Source: Streptomyces sp. WAC05374
GTDB lineage: Bacteria > Actinomycetota > Actinomycetes > Streptomycetales > Streptomycetaceae
Assembly: GCF_004353505.1 (NCBI RefSeq)
Contig: NZ_SMNQ01000006.1
Location: forward strand, 62,001-126,000
DNA: 64,000 bases
Reading direction: 5' to 3'
Translations under genes and position numbers: made by a program
Notes under the pieces: generated by a model
Told to the model about the DNA's origin: nothing
Databases searched by the model: none
The model's input: only the letters and a program-made list of their open reading frames with translations
In this document: positions 1 to 8,321 of the stretch, piece by piece
Numbering within the stretch: position 1 is the stretch's first letter
Layout of the letters: the number at the start of each line of letters is the position of its first letter

Positions 1-1
1 C

Positions 2-193
2 CGCACCGTTCCCGAGGACGTCGGCGTCGTCGACCCCGTCCCGGTGAGGTCCGGGTTCGGCGGCCCGGGCCGTTACCTCACGCTCACCACCTGCGACCCC
101 GAGTGGGGGAGCAGCCACCGGCTGATCGCGTGGGCGCGGCTGGAGGCCACCCGCCCTGTGACGCAGGGCAAGCCCCCGGCTTTCCACAGGTGA
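2..193 (+). CDS. Class E sortase, C-terminal fragment (5' end outside window)
   Basis: This is the last 63 codons of a gene that begins before the window; the stop is TGA at 191-193. The residues LTTCDPEWGSSHRLIAWARL match the sortase active-site strand: TTC carries the catalytic cysteine and the arginine of SHRLIAWA corresponds to the catalytic arginine. The same LTTCTP...YR..VWG pattern recurs in the two complete sortases just downstream (1070-2275 and 2313-2990), so this is a third family member. Sortases of this class join secreted proteins bearing an LAXTG-like signal to the cell wall. The His part of the triad and any membrane anchor lie upstream and cannot be checked. Confidence 0.85.
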   Translation, partial: RTVPEDVGVVDPVPVRSGFGGPGRYLTLTTCDPEWGSSHRLIAWARLEATRPVTQGKPPAFHR

Positions 194-276
194 CCCATCC
201 CACGGGGATCGCCCCGTACTCTGGTGCGGTATCGAAGGGCATCCGACGACCATCGAGGGAAGGACCAGCAGGCGTC

Positions 277-438
277 ATGTACGGCTGGATCTGGCGGCAT
301 CTGCCGGGCAACGCGTGGGTGCGGGCGCTGATTTCGCTCGTCCTGATCCTCGCGGTCGTCTACGTGCTCTTCCAGTACGTGTTCCCCTGGGCGGAACCCC
401 TGCTTCCGTTCAACGATGTGACGGTGGACGGTCAGTGA
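277..438 (+). CDS. Small single-pass membrane protein (53 aa)
   Basis: The ATG at 277 follows a purine-rich ribosome binding site (GAGGGAAGGA, 255-264). The product is a 53-residue protein with one hydrophobic segment (about residues 16-37, VRALISLVLILAVVYVLFQY) and a short acidic tail ending FNDVTVDGQ. It probably sits as one helix in the cytoplasmic membrane. The stop codon overlaps the GTG start of the glutamine amidotransferase gene by 4 bases (GTGA), so the two are translationally coupled. It lies between sortase genes, so a role at the cell surface is possible, but nothing in the sequence shows a function. Confidence 0.8.
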   Translation: MYGWIWRHLPGNAWVRALISLVLILAVVYVLFQYVFPWAEPLLPFNDVTVDGQ

Positions 439-1073
439 GCGCGCGCATTCTCGTCGTCGACAACTACGACAGCTTCGTCTTCAACCTGGTCCAGTACCTG
501 TACCAGCTCGGCGCCGAGTGCGAGGTCCGGCGCAATGATGAGGTGGAGCTGAGCCACGCGCAGGACGGCTTCGACGGCGTCCTGCTCTCGCCCGGGCCGG
601 GCACCCCCGAGGAGGCCGGCGTCTGCGTCGACATGGTGCGGCACTGCGCCGGCACGGGCGTCCCGGTATTCGGCGTCTGCCTGGGCATGCAGTCGATGGC
701 GGTGGCGTACGGCGGTGTCGTCGACCGCGCGCCCGAGCTGCTGCACGGCAAGACCTCCCCGGTGGTGCACGAGGGGCGGGGCGTCTTCGCCGGCCTGCCG
801 TCGCCGTTCACCGCGACCCGGTACCACTCGCTGGCCGCCGAGCCGGCGGACCTGCCGGACGTCCTGGAGGTCACGGCACGCACCGAGGACGGCATCATCA
901 TGGGGCTGCGCCACCGTGAGTTCGCCGTGGAGGGCGTGCAGTTCCACCCCGAGTCGGTGCTCACCGAGTACGGGCATCTGATGCTCGCCAACTGGCTGGA
1001 GCAGTGCGGCGACACCGGTGCGGTCGGCCGGTCGGCAGGGCTCGCGCCGGTGGTGGGCAAGGCCGTCGCGTGA
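435..1073 (+). CDS. pabA/trpG: Anthranilate/aminodeoxychorismate synthase glutamine amidotransferase subunit
   Basis: The 212-residue product is a class I glutamine amidotransferase. It supplies ammonia from glutamine to a chorismate-using partner enzyme, giving anthranilate (tryptophan) or aminodeoxychorismate (folate). The opening ILVVDNYDSFVFNLVQYL, the nucleophile in VFGVCLGMQ (Cys82) and VQFHPES (His171, Glu173) form the complete catalytic triad, and the length fits a stand-alone subunit. The start is GTG at 435, overlapping the previous stop, and the gene ends in a 4-base overlap with the next sortase gene (GTGA at 1070). The partner subunit is not in the window, so pathway assignment is open. 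It is unusual as a metabolic gene inside a sortase operon, but this order is shared by streptomycetes. Confidence 0.92.
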   Translation: MSARILVVDNYDSFVFNLVQYLYQLGAECEVRRNDEVELSHAQDGFDGVLLSPGPGTPEEAGVCVDMVRHCAGTGVPVFGVCLGMQSMAVAYGGVVDRAPELLHGKTSPVVHEGRGVFAGLPSPFTATRYHSLAAEPADLPDVLEVTARTEDGIIMGLRHREFAVEGVQFHPESVLTEYGHLMLANWLEQCGDTGAVGRSAGLAPVVGKAVA

Positions 1074-2275
1074 CCCCCGTGCGCCCGGAGCACGAGCACG
1101 GTTCGCCGTGGTTCCGGGCGACGAACCTCCCCGAGCCGGAACCCGAGGTTCCGTGGCCTTACGCGGGCCAAGGTACTCCGGGCGCGGGCGAGGGAACTCC
1201 GGCCCCCCAGCCCTACACGGACGCCGCCTGGCAGCCGCAGCAGCCCCCCGTACCGACCGGCCCCCTCCCCACCGGCCCCACACTCACCGGCCCCGTGCCC
1301 ACCCCCGCCGTACCCGACGACGAGACCATGGCCCTCCGCACGGAGGAGACGCGGCGAATAGCGGCCGGACCGGGCGCGGCGGGCGCACACTCCCACCGGT
1401 CCGCGGCCGGCGACCACCCGGCGACCGGCGACCGCCCTGCGACCGGCGACCGCCCGGCGACCGGTGGCCGGGCCGAGCGCCGCAAGGCCGCCAAGGGCCG
1501 GGGCCGCCGCCGCAAGGGCTCCTCCCCCGCGCCCGCCGCACCACCCCAGGACCCCGGCAGGCCGCTGACCCGTGTGGAGGCCCGGCGCGCGGCCCGGGCC
1601 CGCAAGGACAGCGTGGGCGTCGTGGCCAGCCGGGTGGTCGGCGAGGTGTTCATCACCTTCGGCGTCGTGATGCTCCTCTTCGTCACGTACCAGCTCTGGT
1701 GGACGAACATCCGCGCCGGTCTGGAGGCCGACGAGGCGAAGAAGGGCATCGAGAACGCCTGGGCGGAGGGCCGCAAGCCGGACGCCTTCGAACCGGGGCA
1801 GGGCTTCGCGATCATGTACATCCCGAAGCTCGACGTCGTCGTGCCCATCGCCGAGGGCATCAACAAGGAGAAGGTCCTCGACCGCGGCATGGTCGGCCAC
1901 TACGCCGAGGGCCGGCTCAAGACGGCCATGCCCTCCGACAAGCAGGGCAACTTCGCGGTCGCGGGCCACCGCAACACCCACGGTGAGCCGTTCCGCTACA
2001 TCAACAGGCTCACGCCGGGCGACCCGATCGTCGTCGAGACGCAGGACGCGTACTACACGTACGAGATGGCGAGCATCCTGCCGCAGACCCCGCCCTCGAA
2101 CGTCTCGGTGATCCAGCCGGTGCCCCAGGGGTCCGGCTTCACTCGGCCCGGGCGGTACATCACGCTGACGACGTGCACGCCCGAGTTCACCAGTACGTAC
2201 CGGATGATCGTGTGGGGCAAGATGGTCGAGGAACGCCCGCGCAGCAAGGGGAAACCGGACGCGCTCGTAGGCTAG
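1070..2275 (+). CDS. srtE: Class E sortase with long Pro-rich N-terminus
   Basis: This is a 401-residue transpeptidase predicted to cleave LAXTG-type sorting signals and anchor secreted proteins (chaplins, in Streptomyces) to peptidoglycan. The catalytic triad is visible: His300 in AGHRNTHG, Cys369 in LTTCTPEF and Arg378 in STYRMIVWG. A membrane segment, VVASRVVGEVFITFGVVMLL, lies near residues 184-203. The roughly 180 residues before it are rich in Pro, Thr, Arg and Lys and presumably cytoplasmic. They include a repeat of the type ATGDRPATGDRP encoded by short DNA repeats near 1424-1463. GTG at 1070 is chosen because it overlaps the preceding stop. The second sortase follows 37 bases later, probably in the same transcript. 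Confidence 0.93.
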   Translation: MTPVRPEHEHGSPWFRATNLPEPEPEVPWPYAGQGTPGAGEGTPAPQPYTDAAWQPQQPPVPTGPLPTGPTLTGPVPTPAVPDDETMALRTEETRRIAAGPGAAGAHSHRSAAGDHPATGDRPATGDRPATGGRAERRKAAKGRGRRRKGSSPAPAAPPQDPGRPLTRVEARRAARARKDSVGVVASRVVGEVFITFGVVMLLFVTYQLWWTNIRAGLEADEAKKGIENAWAEGRKPDAFEPGQGFAIMYIPKLDVVVPIAEGINKEKVLDRGMVGHYAEGRLKTAMPSDKQGNFAVAGHRNTHGEPFRYINRLTPGDPIVVETQDAYYTYEMASILPQTPPSNVSVIQPVPQGSGFTRPGRYITLTTCTPEFTSTYRMIVWGKMVEERPRSKGKPDALVG

Positions 2276-2312
2276 GGCGGCCTGGCTTCGACCTTCAGAC
2301 GGGACAGATGTA

Positions 2313-2990
2313 GTGGCACGTGCGCGCAGCCGGATCGCCGGCGTCATCAGCGTCTTCGGCGAACTGTTGATCACCGCCGGGGTGATCATGGGCCTGTTCG
2401 TCGTCTACTCCCTGTGGTGGACGAACGTGCTGGCCGACCGCGAGGCCGACAAGCAGGGCAACGAGGTGCGCGACCACTGGGCGTCGGCGGCCCCGGGCGC
2501 CCTCGACACCAAGGACGGCATCGGCTTCCTCCACGTGCCGGCGATGAAGAACGGCGAGGTGCTGGTCAAGAAGGGCACCGACCCCAAGACCCTCAACAAC
2601 GGCGTCGCCGGCTACTACACCGCCCCCGTGAAGTCCGCCCTCCCCACGGACAAGCAGGGCAACTTCGCGCTGGCCGCGCACCGCGACGGCCACGGGGCGA
2701 AGTTCCACAACATCCACAAGCTCAAGACCGGCGACTCGATCGTCTTCGAGAGCAAGGACACCTGGTACGTCTACAAGGTCTACAAGACGCTCCCCGAGAC
2801 CTCGAAGTACAACGTGGACGTCCTCCAGCCGGTCCCCAAGGAATCGGGCAGGACCAAGCCGGGCCGGTACATCACGCTCACGACCTGCACGCCGATGTAC
2901 AGCTCCACGTACCGCTACGTCGTGTGGGGCGAGCTGGAGCGTACCGAGAAGGTCGACAGCGACCGCACCCCGCCGGCGGAGCTGCGCTAG
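2313..2990 (+). CDS. Class E sortase, short form
   Basis: The 225-residue product is a membrane transpeptidase of the sortase family. It has one N-terminal transmembrane helix (about residues 11-33) and almost no cytoplasmic extension, unlike its upstream neighbour. His123 (LAAHRDGHG), Cys192 (LTTCTPMY) and Arg201 (STYRYVVWGE) form the triad. The start is GTG at 2313. The ribosome binding site is weak (GGGACAG). It is the last gene of the rightward run and is followed by a small repeat block and a strong bidirectional terminator. The close spacing to the longer sortase suggests that the two act on the same group of surface proteins. Confidence 0.92.
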   Translation: MARARSRIAGVISVFGELLITAGVIMGLFVVYSLWWTNVLADREADKQGNEVRDHWASAAPGALDTKDGIGFLHVPAMKNGEVLVKKGTDPKTLNNGVAGYYTAPVKSALPTDKQGNFALAAHRDGHGAKFHNIHKLKTGDSIVFESKDTWYVYKVYKTLPETSKYNVDVLQPVPKESGRTKPGRYITLTTCTPMYSSTYRYVVWGELERTEKVDSDRTPPAELR

Positions 2991-3048
2991 CCCACGGCCC
3001 ACTGGCCACTGCCACTGCCCACTGCCCACTGGCCACGGCCCACTGGCG
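2991..3048. repeat. Short tandem repeat after sortase gene
   Basis: Immediately after the sortase stop, the motif CCCACTGGCCA and variants (CCACTGCCA, CCCACTGCC) repeat about six times over 58 bases. No coding potential is apparent. It is one of several short repeat blocks in this window that begin at or near a gene's 3' end. Confidence 0.7.
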
Positions 3049-3088
3049 CGCCGGCCGTCACGCCGAGCCCCCGGTCGCCGGCGAACGC

Positions 3089-3136
3089 CACGACGGAGCC
3101 CCGGCACCCTCCTCAGGGTGCCGGGGCTCCGTCGTG
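3089..3136. terminator. Strong bidirectional terminator between srtE genes and pknB
   Basis: A perfect 22-bp inverted repeat (3089-3110 and 3115-3136) encloses a 4-base loop, CCTC. It lies between two convergent genes, the sortase (stop 2990) and the kinase (stop 3204), and should end transcription from both sides. There is no U-tract, which is usual for high-GC actinobacterial terminators. Confidence 0.9.
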
Positions 3137-3203
3137 TTCCTCAGGCGTGCGTCAGGCGTGCGTCAGGTCAGTCCTGCGGCCAGTCCCGCGCTCGGTCCCG
3201 CGG

Positions 3204-5240
3204 TCAGTCCTGCTCGCGGAAGGTGATGCCGGACGGGCCGCCGAAGAAGCCGCCGTCGTTGTCCCCTTCGTTGTCGCCGTTGTTCCCGTTGCCGCCGTTG
3301 TTGCCGCCCTGGCAGCCCAGGGTCGTCAGCGTGACGGTGGTGGTCGCCGGGTCCACCGGGGTGCCGGGCTTGGGGTCGCTGTCGGTCACGATGGCGTTGT
3401 CGTCGGCCGGGCAGCCCTGGGCGACCTGGATGTTGGTGAACCCGCTGCCACCCAGCGCCTGCTTCGCCTGGCCCACCGTCTGCGCCCGCACCTCGGGCAC
3501 CGGGACCTGCTGCTGCTGCGGGCCCTTGGAGACCTTGAGGGTCACCTCGCTGCCCTTGCCCGCCTTGCTGTTGCCCTCCGGGCTCTGCCCGGTGACGGTG
3601 TTGGCCGGCTGGTCGGAGTCGACGTCCTCCCGCTTGACGGTGAAGCCGAGGGTCTCGAGCTGGGCCTTGGCGGCGTCGAACTGCTGGCCCACGACCGGCG
3701 GCACGTTCAGCTCGGCCTGCTTGGACACCGTGAGGGTGACCTCCGTGCCCTTCTCGGCCTGGGTGCCGCCCGCGGGGTCCTGCTCGAGCACCTCGCCCGG
3801 GTCCTTCTCGGACTCCTTGTACTCCACCTTGACGGTGAAGCCCTTCTCCTCGAGCTGCTGCTTCGCGCTGTCCTCGGACTTCTCCGTGACGTCCGGGACC
3901 TCGATCTTCGCGGCGCCCTCGGAGACGACGACCGTGAGGGTCTCGCCCTCCTGCATCGTCCCCGACTCGGGCGTCTGCTTGCAGATCACGCCCTTCGGCC
4001 GGTCACACGCCTCCGAGCCGGACCGGGCGATCTTCAGCCCGGCCTTCTCGACCGTCTGCTCGGCCTCGGCGAAGGGCTTGCCGACCACCTGGGGCACGGC
4101 GATGGGGTCCGAACCGCCGCCGTCCTGGTTGTCGAAGACCGCCCTGCCGATCAGGATCGCGCCGACCAGGACCAGGATGCCCGCCAGGATCAGCAGGATC
4201 GTCGAGATGTTCGACTTGCGCTGGCGGCGGCGGTCCGGGCGGTCGTCGTAGCCGAAACCGCCGTCGTCCGGGTTCATGGGCGGCAGCATCGACGTCTGCC
4301 CGGCCGGGTCGGCCTGGCGCATCGCGGTGGTCGCCTGGTCGTCCGGGCCGTAACCGCCGGGGTAGCCGACGGCACCCATCGCCGCAGTCGCGGCGACCGG
4401 CTGGCCGTCGAGGCAGGCCTCGATGTCGGCGCGCATCTCGTCGGCCGACTGGTAGCGGTAGTCGGGGTCCTTGACCAGCGCCTTCAGGACGATGGCGTCC
4501 ATCTCGGGCGTGATCTCGGGGTCGAAGTTGCTGGGCGGCTGCGGCTCCTCGCGCACGTGCTGGTACGCCACCGCGACCGGGGAGTCGCCCACGAACGGCG
4601 GGCGGACGGTCAGCAGCTCGTAGAGCAGGCAGCCGGTGGAGTACAGGTCGGACCGGGCGTCGACCTGCTCGCCCTTGGCCTGCTCCGGGGAGAGGTACTG
4701 GGCGGTGCCGATCACGGCCGCGGTCTGCGTCATGGTCATCCCGGCGTCGCCCATGGCGCGGGCGATGCCGAAGTCCATGACCTTGACCTGGCCGGTCCGG
4801 GTCAGCATCACGTTCGCGGGCTTGATGTCGCGGTGGACGATGCCGGCCCGGTGCGAGTACTCCAGCGCCTGGAGGATGCCGACGGTCATCTCCAGCGTGC
4901 GCTCGGGCAGCAGCTTGCGCCCCGAGTGCAGCAGCTCACGCAGCGTGGAGCCGTCGACGTACTCCATCACGATGTACGGGATGGAGATGTTGTCGACGTA
5001 GTCCTCGCCGGTGTCGTAGACCGCGACGATCGCCGGGTGGTTGAGCGAGGCGGCCGACTGGGCCTCACGGCGGAACCGGGCCTGGAAGGACGGGTCACGG
5101 GCGAGGTCGGCCCGCAGCGTCTTCACGGCGACGGTGCGGCCGAGCCGGGTGTCGTGGGCGAGGTAGACCTCCGCCATGCCACCGCGGCCGAGCACCGAGC
5201 CCAGCTCGTACCGGCCGCCGAGGCGACGCGGCTCTTCCAT
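3204..5240 (-). CDS. pknB: Membrane Ser/Thr protein kinase with four PASTA domains (PknB)
   Basis: The 678-residue product is an essential-type sensor kinase that couples peptidoglycan state to growth and division. The N-terminal kinase domain (about residues 11-275) has the Gly-rich loop LGRGGMAEV, Lys40, the HRD aspartate Asp138 and the DFG aspartate Asp156, with an activation loop rich in Thr (TMTQTAAVIGTAQY). A juxtamembrane linker leads to one transmembrane helix (ISTILLILAGILVLVGAILI) and then four extracellular PASTA repeats that bind muropeptides. The start chosen is ATG at 5240 (MEEPRRLGGRY), which puts the kinase domain at the normal distance; the frame stays open further upstream. 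It is the last gene of the leftward fhaA-to-pknB run, 166 bases after pbpA, and ends before the convergent terminator. Confidence 0.96.
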   Translation of the reverse strand: MEEPRRLGGRYELGSVLGRGGMAEVYLAHDTRLGRTVAVKTLRADLARDPSFQARFRREAQSAASLNHPAIVAVYDTGEDYVDNISIPYIVMEYVDGSTLRELLHSGRKLLPERTLEMTVGILQALEYSHRAGIVHRDIKPANVMLTRTGQVKVMDFGIARAMGDAGMTMTQTAAVIGTAQYLSPEQAKGEQVDARSDLYSTGCLLYELLTVRPPFVGDSPVAVAYQHVREEPQPPSNFDPEITPEMDAIVLKALVKDPDYRYQSADEMRADIEACLDGQPVAATAAMGAVGYPGGYGPDDQATTAMRQADPAGQTSMLPPMNPDDGGFGYDDRPDRRRQRKSNISTILLILAGILVLVGAILIGRAVFDNQDGGGSDPIAVPQVVGKPFAEAEQTVEKAGLKIARSGSEACDRPKGVICKQTPESGTMQEGETLTVVVSEGAAKIEVPDVTEKSEDSAKQQLEEKGFTVKVEYKESEKDPGEVLEQDPAGGTQAEKGTEVTLTVSKQAELNVPPVVGQQFDAAKAQLETLGFTVKREDVDSDQPANTVTGQSPEGNSKAGKGSEVTLKVSKGPQQQQVPVPEVRAQTVGQAKQALGGSGFTNIQVAQGCPADDNAIVTDSDPKPGTPVDPATTTVTLTTLGCQGGNNGGNGNNGDNEGDNDGGFFGGPSGITFREQD

Positions 5241-5406
5241 AACAGTTCCAGCCCTCTCCGTCAGTCCCGACCGCACCCCTCTGTGTGGTCCGGCGGTGTG
5301 CTGTTCGCGCATACGCTACCGGCCACGGGAAGTCGATCGGACCGCGACCACTACCTGATACGGGACCGGTACACACCGGCACTCAGGTGCGGCCGCGGCT
5401 CGCGCG

Positions 5407-6867
5407 TCACTTCTTGCTGTCGAGTACCGCCTTCATCACATCGTGGGCGATGGGACCGGCCAGGCCGCCACCGCTGATGTCGTCACGGGTGGCCTTGGAG
5501 TCCTCGACCACGACGGCGACGGCCACCGGGGAGCCGCTGTCGGTCTTGGCGTACGAGATGAACCAGGCGTACGGGCGGGCCTTGTTCAGCTCGCCGTGCT
5601 GGGCGGTACCGGTCTTGCCGCCGACCTTCACGCCGCGGATCTTCGCGGAGCTGCCGGTGCCGTTGTCGACGACGCTCTCCATCATCTGCTGGACGAGCTG
5701 GGCCGTCTTCGCCGACATCGGCTGGCTCATCTCCTCCGGCTCGTGCTTCTCCAGCACGTCCAGGTCCGGGGAGCGCAGCTCGTCCACCATGTACGGCTTC
5801 ATCAGCTTGCCGTCGTTGGCGATCGCCGCGGCGACCATGGCCATCTGGAGCGGGGTGGTCGCGGTGTTGAACTGGCCGATGGAGGACAGCGCGTTCTGCG
5901 GGCGGTCCATGTTCTTGTCGTAGACGGACATGGAGGCGCGGACCGGGGTGTCGATCTCCGCGTTGTTGAAGCCGAACTTCTCCGCCATCTCGACCATCTT
6001 GTCGCGGCCGACCTCATGGCCGAGCTTGGCGAAGACCGAGTTGCAGGACCACTCCATCGCGTACATCAGGGTGGCGTTCTCGCAGCCCCGGGCGTGGTTC
6101 TTCATCGGCGTGGTCGTGTCGGGCAGGAGCCACGGCTCGGGCGTGTCGGTCGCCGCGTTGATGTCGGTGACCTTGCCGTTCTCCAGCGCCGCGGCGGCCG
6201 TCAGCACCTTGAAGGTGGAGCCGGGCGGGTAGATCTCGCGCAGCGCGCGGTTCAGCTTCGGCTTCTCCTTGTCCTTCTCCAGCGCCTGCCACGCCTTGGC
6301 GTCCTTGTCGTGGTAGCCGGCGAAGGAGGACGGGTCGTACGAGGGGGTCGACGCCAGCGCCAGGATCTTGCCGGTCGACGGCTCGATGGCGGCGACGGCG
6401 CCCTTCTTGTCACCGAGGCCCTTGAACGCGGCCTTCTGGGCGGCGCCGCTGAGGGTGGTGACGACGTCGCCGCCCTTCTTCTTCTCGCCCGTGAACATCG
6501 ACATGGTGCGGTCGAAGAACAGCCGGTCGTCGTTGCCGGTGAGGATGCCGTCCTCGAGCTTCTCGAGCTGGTTGGCGTCGAACGCCTGCGAGGCGTACCC
6601 GGTGACGGGCGCCCACATGGGACCGTCCACGTAGGTGCGCTTGTACCGGTAGAAGGGGTCCTTGGAGTCGACGGACCCGGTGATCGGCTTGCCGTCCACG
6701 ATGATGTTGCCGCGCGGGTTGGCGTACCGCTCGATGGTCACCCGGCGGTTCTTCTCGTGGGAGCTCAGCTCACCGGCGCGGACGTACTGGATCCAGTTGT
6801 CCCGGATGAGGAGGGCGAGCACCAGCAGGCCGCAGAAGATCGCGACATGGCGCAGGGGCTTGTTCAC
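5407..6867 (-). CDS. pbpA: Class B penicillin-binding protein (transpeptidase) PbpA
   Basis: The 486-residue product is a D,D-transpeptidase that cross-links peptidoglycan and pairs with the SEDS glycosyltransferase encoded upstream. One N-terminal transmembrane helix (residues 8-22) anchors it. The active-site motifs are complete: Ser217-Thr-Phe-Lys220, Ser274-Cys-Asn276 and Lys418-Thr-Gly420. The GTG start at 6867 overlaps the rodA stop (GTGA), showing tight coupling of polymerase and cross-linking enzyme. The length agrees with actinobacterial PbpA. Confidence 0.95.
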   Translation of the reverse strand: MNKPLRHVAIFCGLLVLALLIRDNWIQYVRAGELSSHEKNRRVTIERYANPRGNIIVDGKPITGSVDSKDPFYRYKRTYVDGPMWAPVTGYASQAFDANQLEKLEDGILTGNDDRLFFDRTMSMFTGEKKKGGDVVTTLSGAAQKAAFKGLGDKKGAVAAIEPSTGKILALASTPSYDPSSFAGYHDKDAKAWQALEKDKEKPKLNRALREIYPPGSTFKVLTAAAALENGKVTDINAATDTPEPWLLPDTTTPMKNHARGCENATLMYAMEWSCNSVFAKLGHEVGRDKMVEMAEKFGFNNAEIDTPVRASMSVYDKNMDRPQNALSSIGQFNTATTPLQMAMVAAAIANDGKLMKPYMVDELRSPDLDVLEKHEPEEMSQPMSAKTAQLVQQMMESVVDNGTGSSAKIRGVKVGGKTGTAQHGELNKARPYAWFISYAKTDSGSPVAVAVVVEDSKATRDDISGGGLAGPIAHDVMKAVLDSKK

Positions 6868-8294
6868 GGTCGGACCACCTGGGTCATCTCGGCGTCGGGG
6901 GACGGGGCGGGTGCCGGCGCGGGACGGCGGGCGGTGTCGCTGATCCGCAGCAGGATCGCGATCAGCGCCCAGTTGGCGATCACGGAGGAACCGCCGTACG
7001 CGAGGAACGGCATGGTCATACCGGTCAGCGGGATGAGGCCCATGACGCCGCCGGCGACGACGAAGATCTGGAGGGCGAAGGCCCCGGACAGGCCCATCGC
7101 CAGCAGCTTGCCGAACGGGTCGCGGGCGGCGAGCGCGGTGCGGATGCCCCGCTCGACGATCAGGCCGTACATCAGCAGGAACGCCATCACGCCGGCCAGG
7201 CCGAGCTCCTCGCCGACGGTGGCGAAGATGAAGTCGGAGTTGGCGGCGAAGCCGATCAGGTCGGAATTGCCCTGGCCGAGGCCGGTTCCGAGGGTGCCGC
7301 CGGAACCGAAGGACATCAGCACCTGGGTCATCTGGTCGCAGGCGGCGGCCATGTTGGAGCCCTCGGGGGCCGTCTTGATGCACCCGAAGGGGTCGAGCCA
7401 GGCGGCCACACGGGACTTGACGTGGGTGGCGGTCGAGCCGACGACCACCGCGCCGCCCACCGCCATCAGCAGACCCATGATGATCCAGCTCGTCCGCTCG
7501 GTCGCCACATACAGCATGATCACGAACATGCCGAAGAACAGCAGCGACGTACCGAGGTCGTTCTCGAAGACCAGGATGAGCAGGCTGACGGCCCAGATGG
7601 TGAGGATCGGGCCGAGGTCACGGCCACGGGGCAGGTACAGCCCCATGAAACGGCGGCTGGCCAGGGCCAGCGCGTCCCGCTTCACCATCAGGTAGCCGGA
7701 GAAGAAGACCGCGATCACGATCTTCGCGAACTCACCGGGCTGGATGGAGAACGGCCCGACCTTGATCCAGATCTTGGCGCCGAAGACGTCCGAGCCGAGC
7801 CCCGGCACCAGCGGGAGCAGCAGCAGGACGACCGCCACCACCATGGAGATGTACGTGTAGCGCTGGAGGACGCGGTGGTCCTTCAGGAACATCAGCACCA
7901 GCAGGAACAGCGCGACGCCGATCGCCGAGTACATGAGCTGCTTCGGCGCGTCCGGCGTGAACGTGTCGTACCGGGCGATGATGCGCGGCGACTGGTCCAG
8001 CCGCCAGATCAGCACCAGGCCGAGCCCGTTGAGCAGTGTCGCCAGCGGCAGCAGGATCGGGTCCGCGTACTTGGCGAACTTCCGCACCAGCAGGTGGGCG
8101 ATGCCGGCCAGCAGGCCCAGCCCGATGCCGTAGCCGAGCATGCCCGCCGGGACCTTGCCGTCGAGCGCAAGGCCCACGTTGAGGTAGGCGAACACCGGGA
8201 TGGCGACGGCGAAGCCGAGCAGCGCCAGCTCGGTGTTCCGGCGGCTCGGCAGGTCGATCGCGCCGATGGTGGTCGTGTTGGTGACAACGCTCAT
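6864..8294 (-). CDS. rodA: SEDS-family peptidoglycan glycosyltransferase (RodA/FtsW type)
   Basis: The 476-residue polytopic membrane protein has about ten hydrophobic segments. It belongs to the SEDS family, which polymerises lipid II into glycan strands. Characteristic stretches include LGTGLGQGN, PNSDFIFATVGEELG-like (here AANSDFIFATVGEELGLAG) and LPLTGMTMPFLAYGGSS-like (here LIPLTGMTMPFLAYGGSSV). The start is ATG at 8294 with GGGGGG upstream. It lies 27 bases after pstP and overlaps pbpA by 4 bases. Linkage to pknB and pstP favours the polar growth or sporulation RodA role over the divisome FtsW in the dcw cluster, but sequence alone cannot settle that. Confidence 0.94.
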   Translation of the reverse strand: MSVVTNTTTIGAIDLPSRRNTELALLGFAVAIPVFAYLNVGLALDGKVPAGMLGYGIGLGLLAGIAHLLVRKFAKYADPILLPLATLLNGLGLVLIWRLDQSPRIIARYDTFTPDAPKQLMYSAIGVALFLLVLMFLKDHRVLQRYTYISMVVAVVLLLLPLVPGLGSDVFGAKIWIKVGPFSIQPGEFAKIVIAVFFSGYLMVKRDALALASRRFMGLYLPRGRDLGPILTIWAVSLLILVFENDLGTSLLFFGMFVIMLYVATERTSWIIMGLLMAVGGAVVVGSTATHVKSRVAAWLDPFGCIKTAPEGSNMAAACDQMTQVLMSFGSGGTLGTGLGQGNSDLIGFAANSDFIFATVGEELGLAGVMAFLLMYGLIVERGIRTALAARDPFGKLLAMGLSGAFALQIFVVAGGVMGLIPLTGMTMPFLAYGGSSVIANWALIAILLRISDTARRPAPAPAPSPDAEMTQVVRP

Positions 8295-8321
8295 GGTGGT
8301 GAAAGGCCCCCCTACGGGTGC

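Noticed and set aside
464..2389. Long open frame antisense to pabA and the first sortase
   Set aside because: Its translation is an Arg/Gly/Ala-rich string without domains. In DNA this GC-rich the frame opposite a real gene is often open, and the + strand genes carry catalytic motifs.
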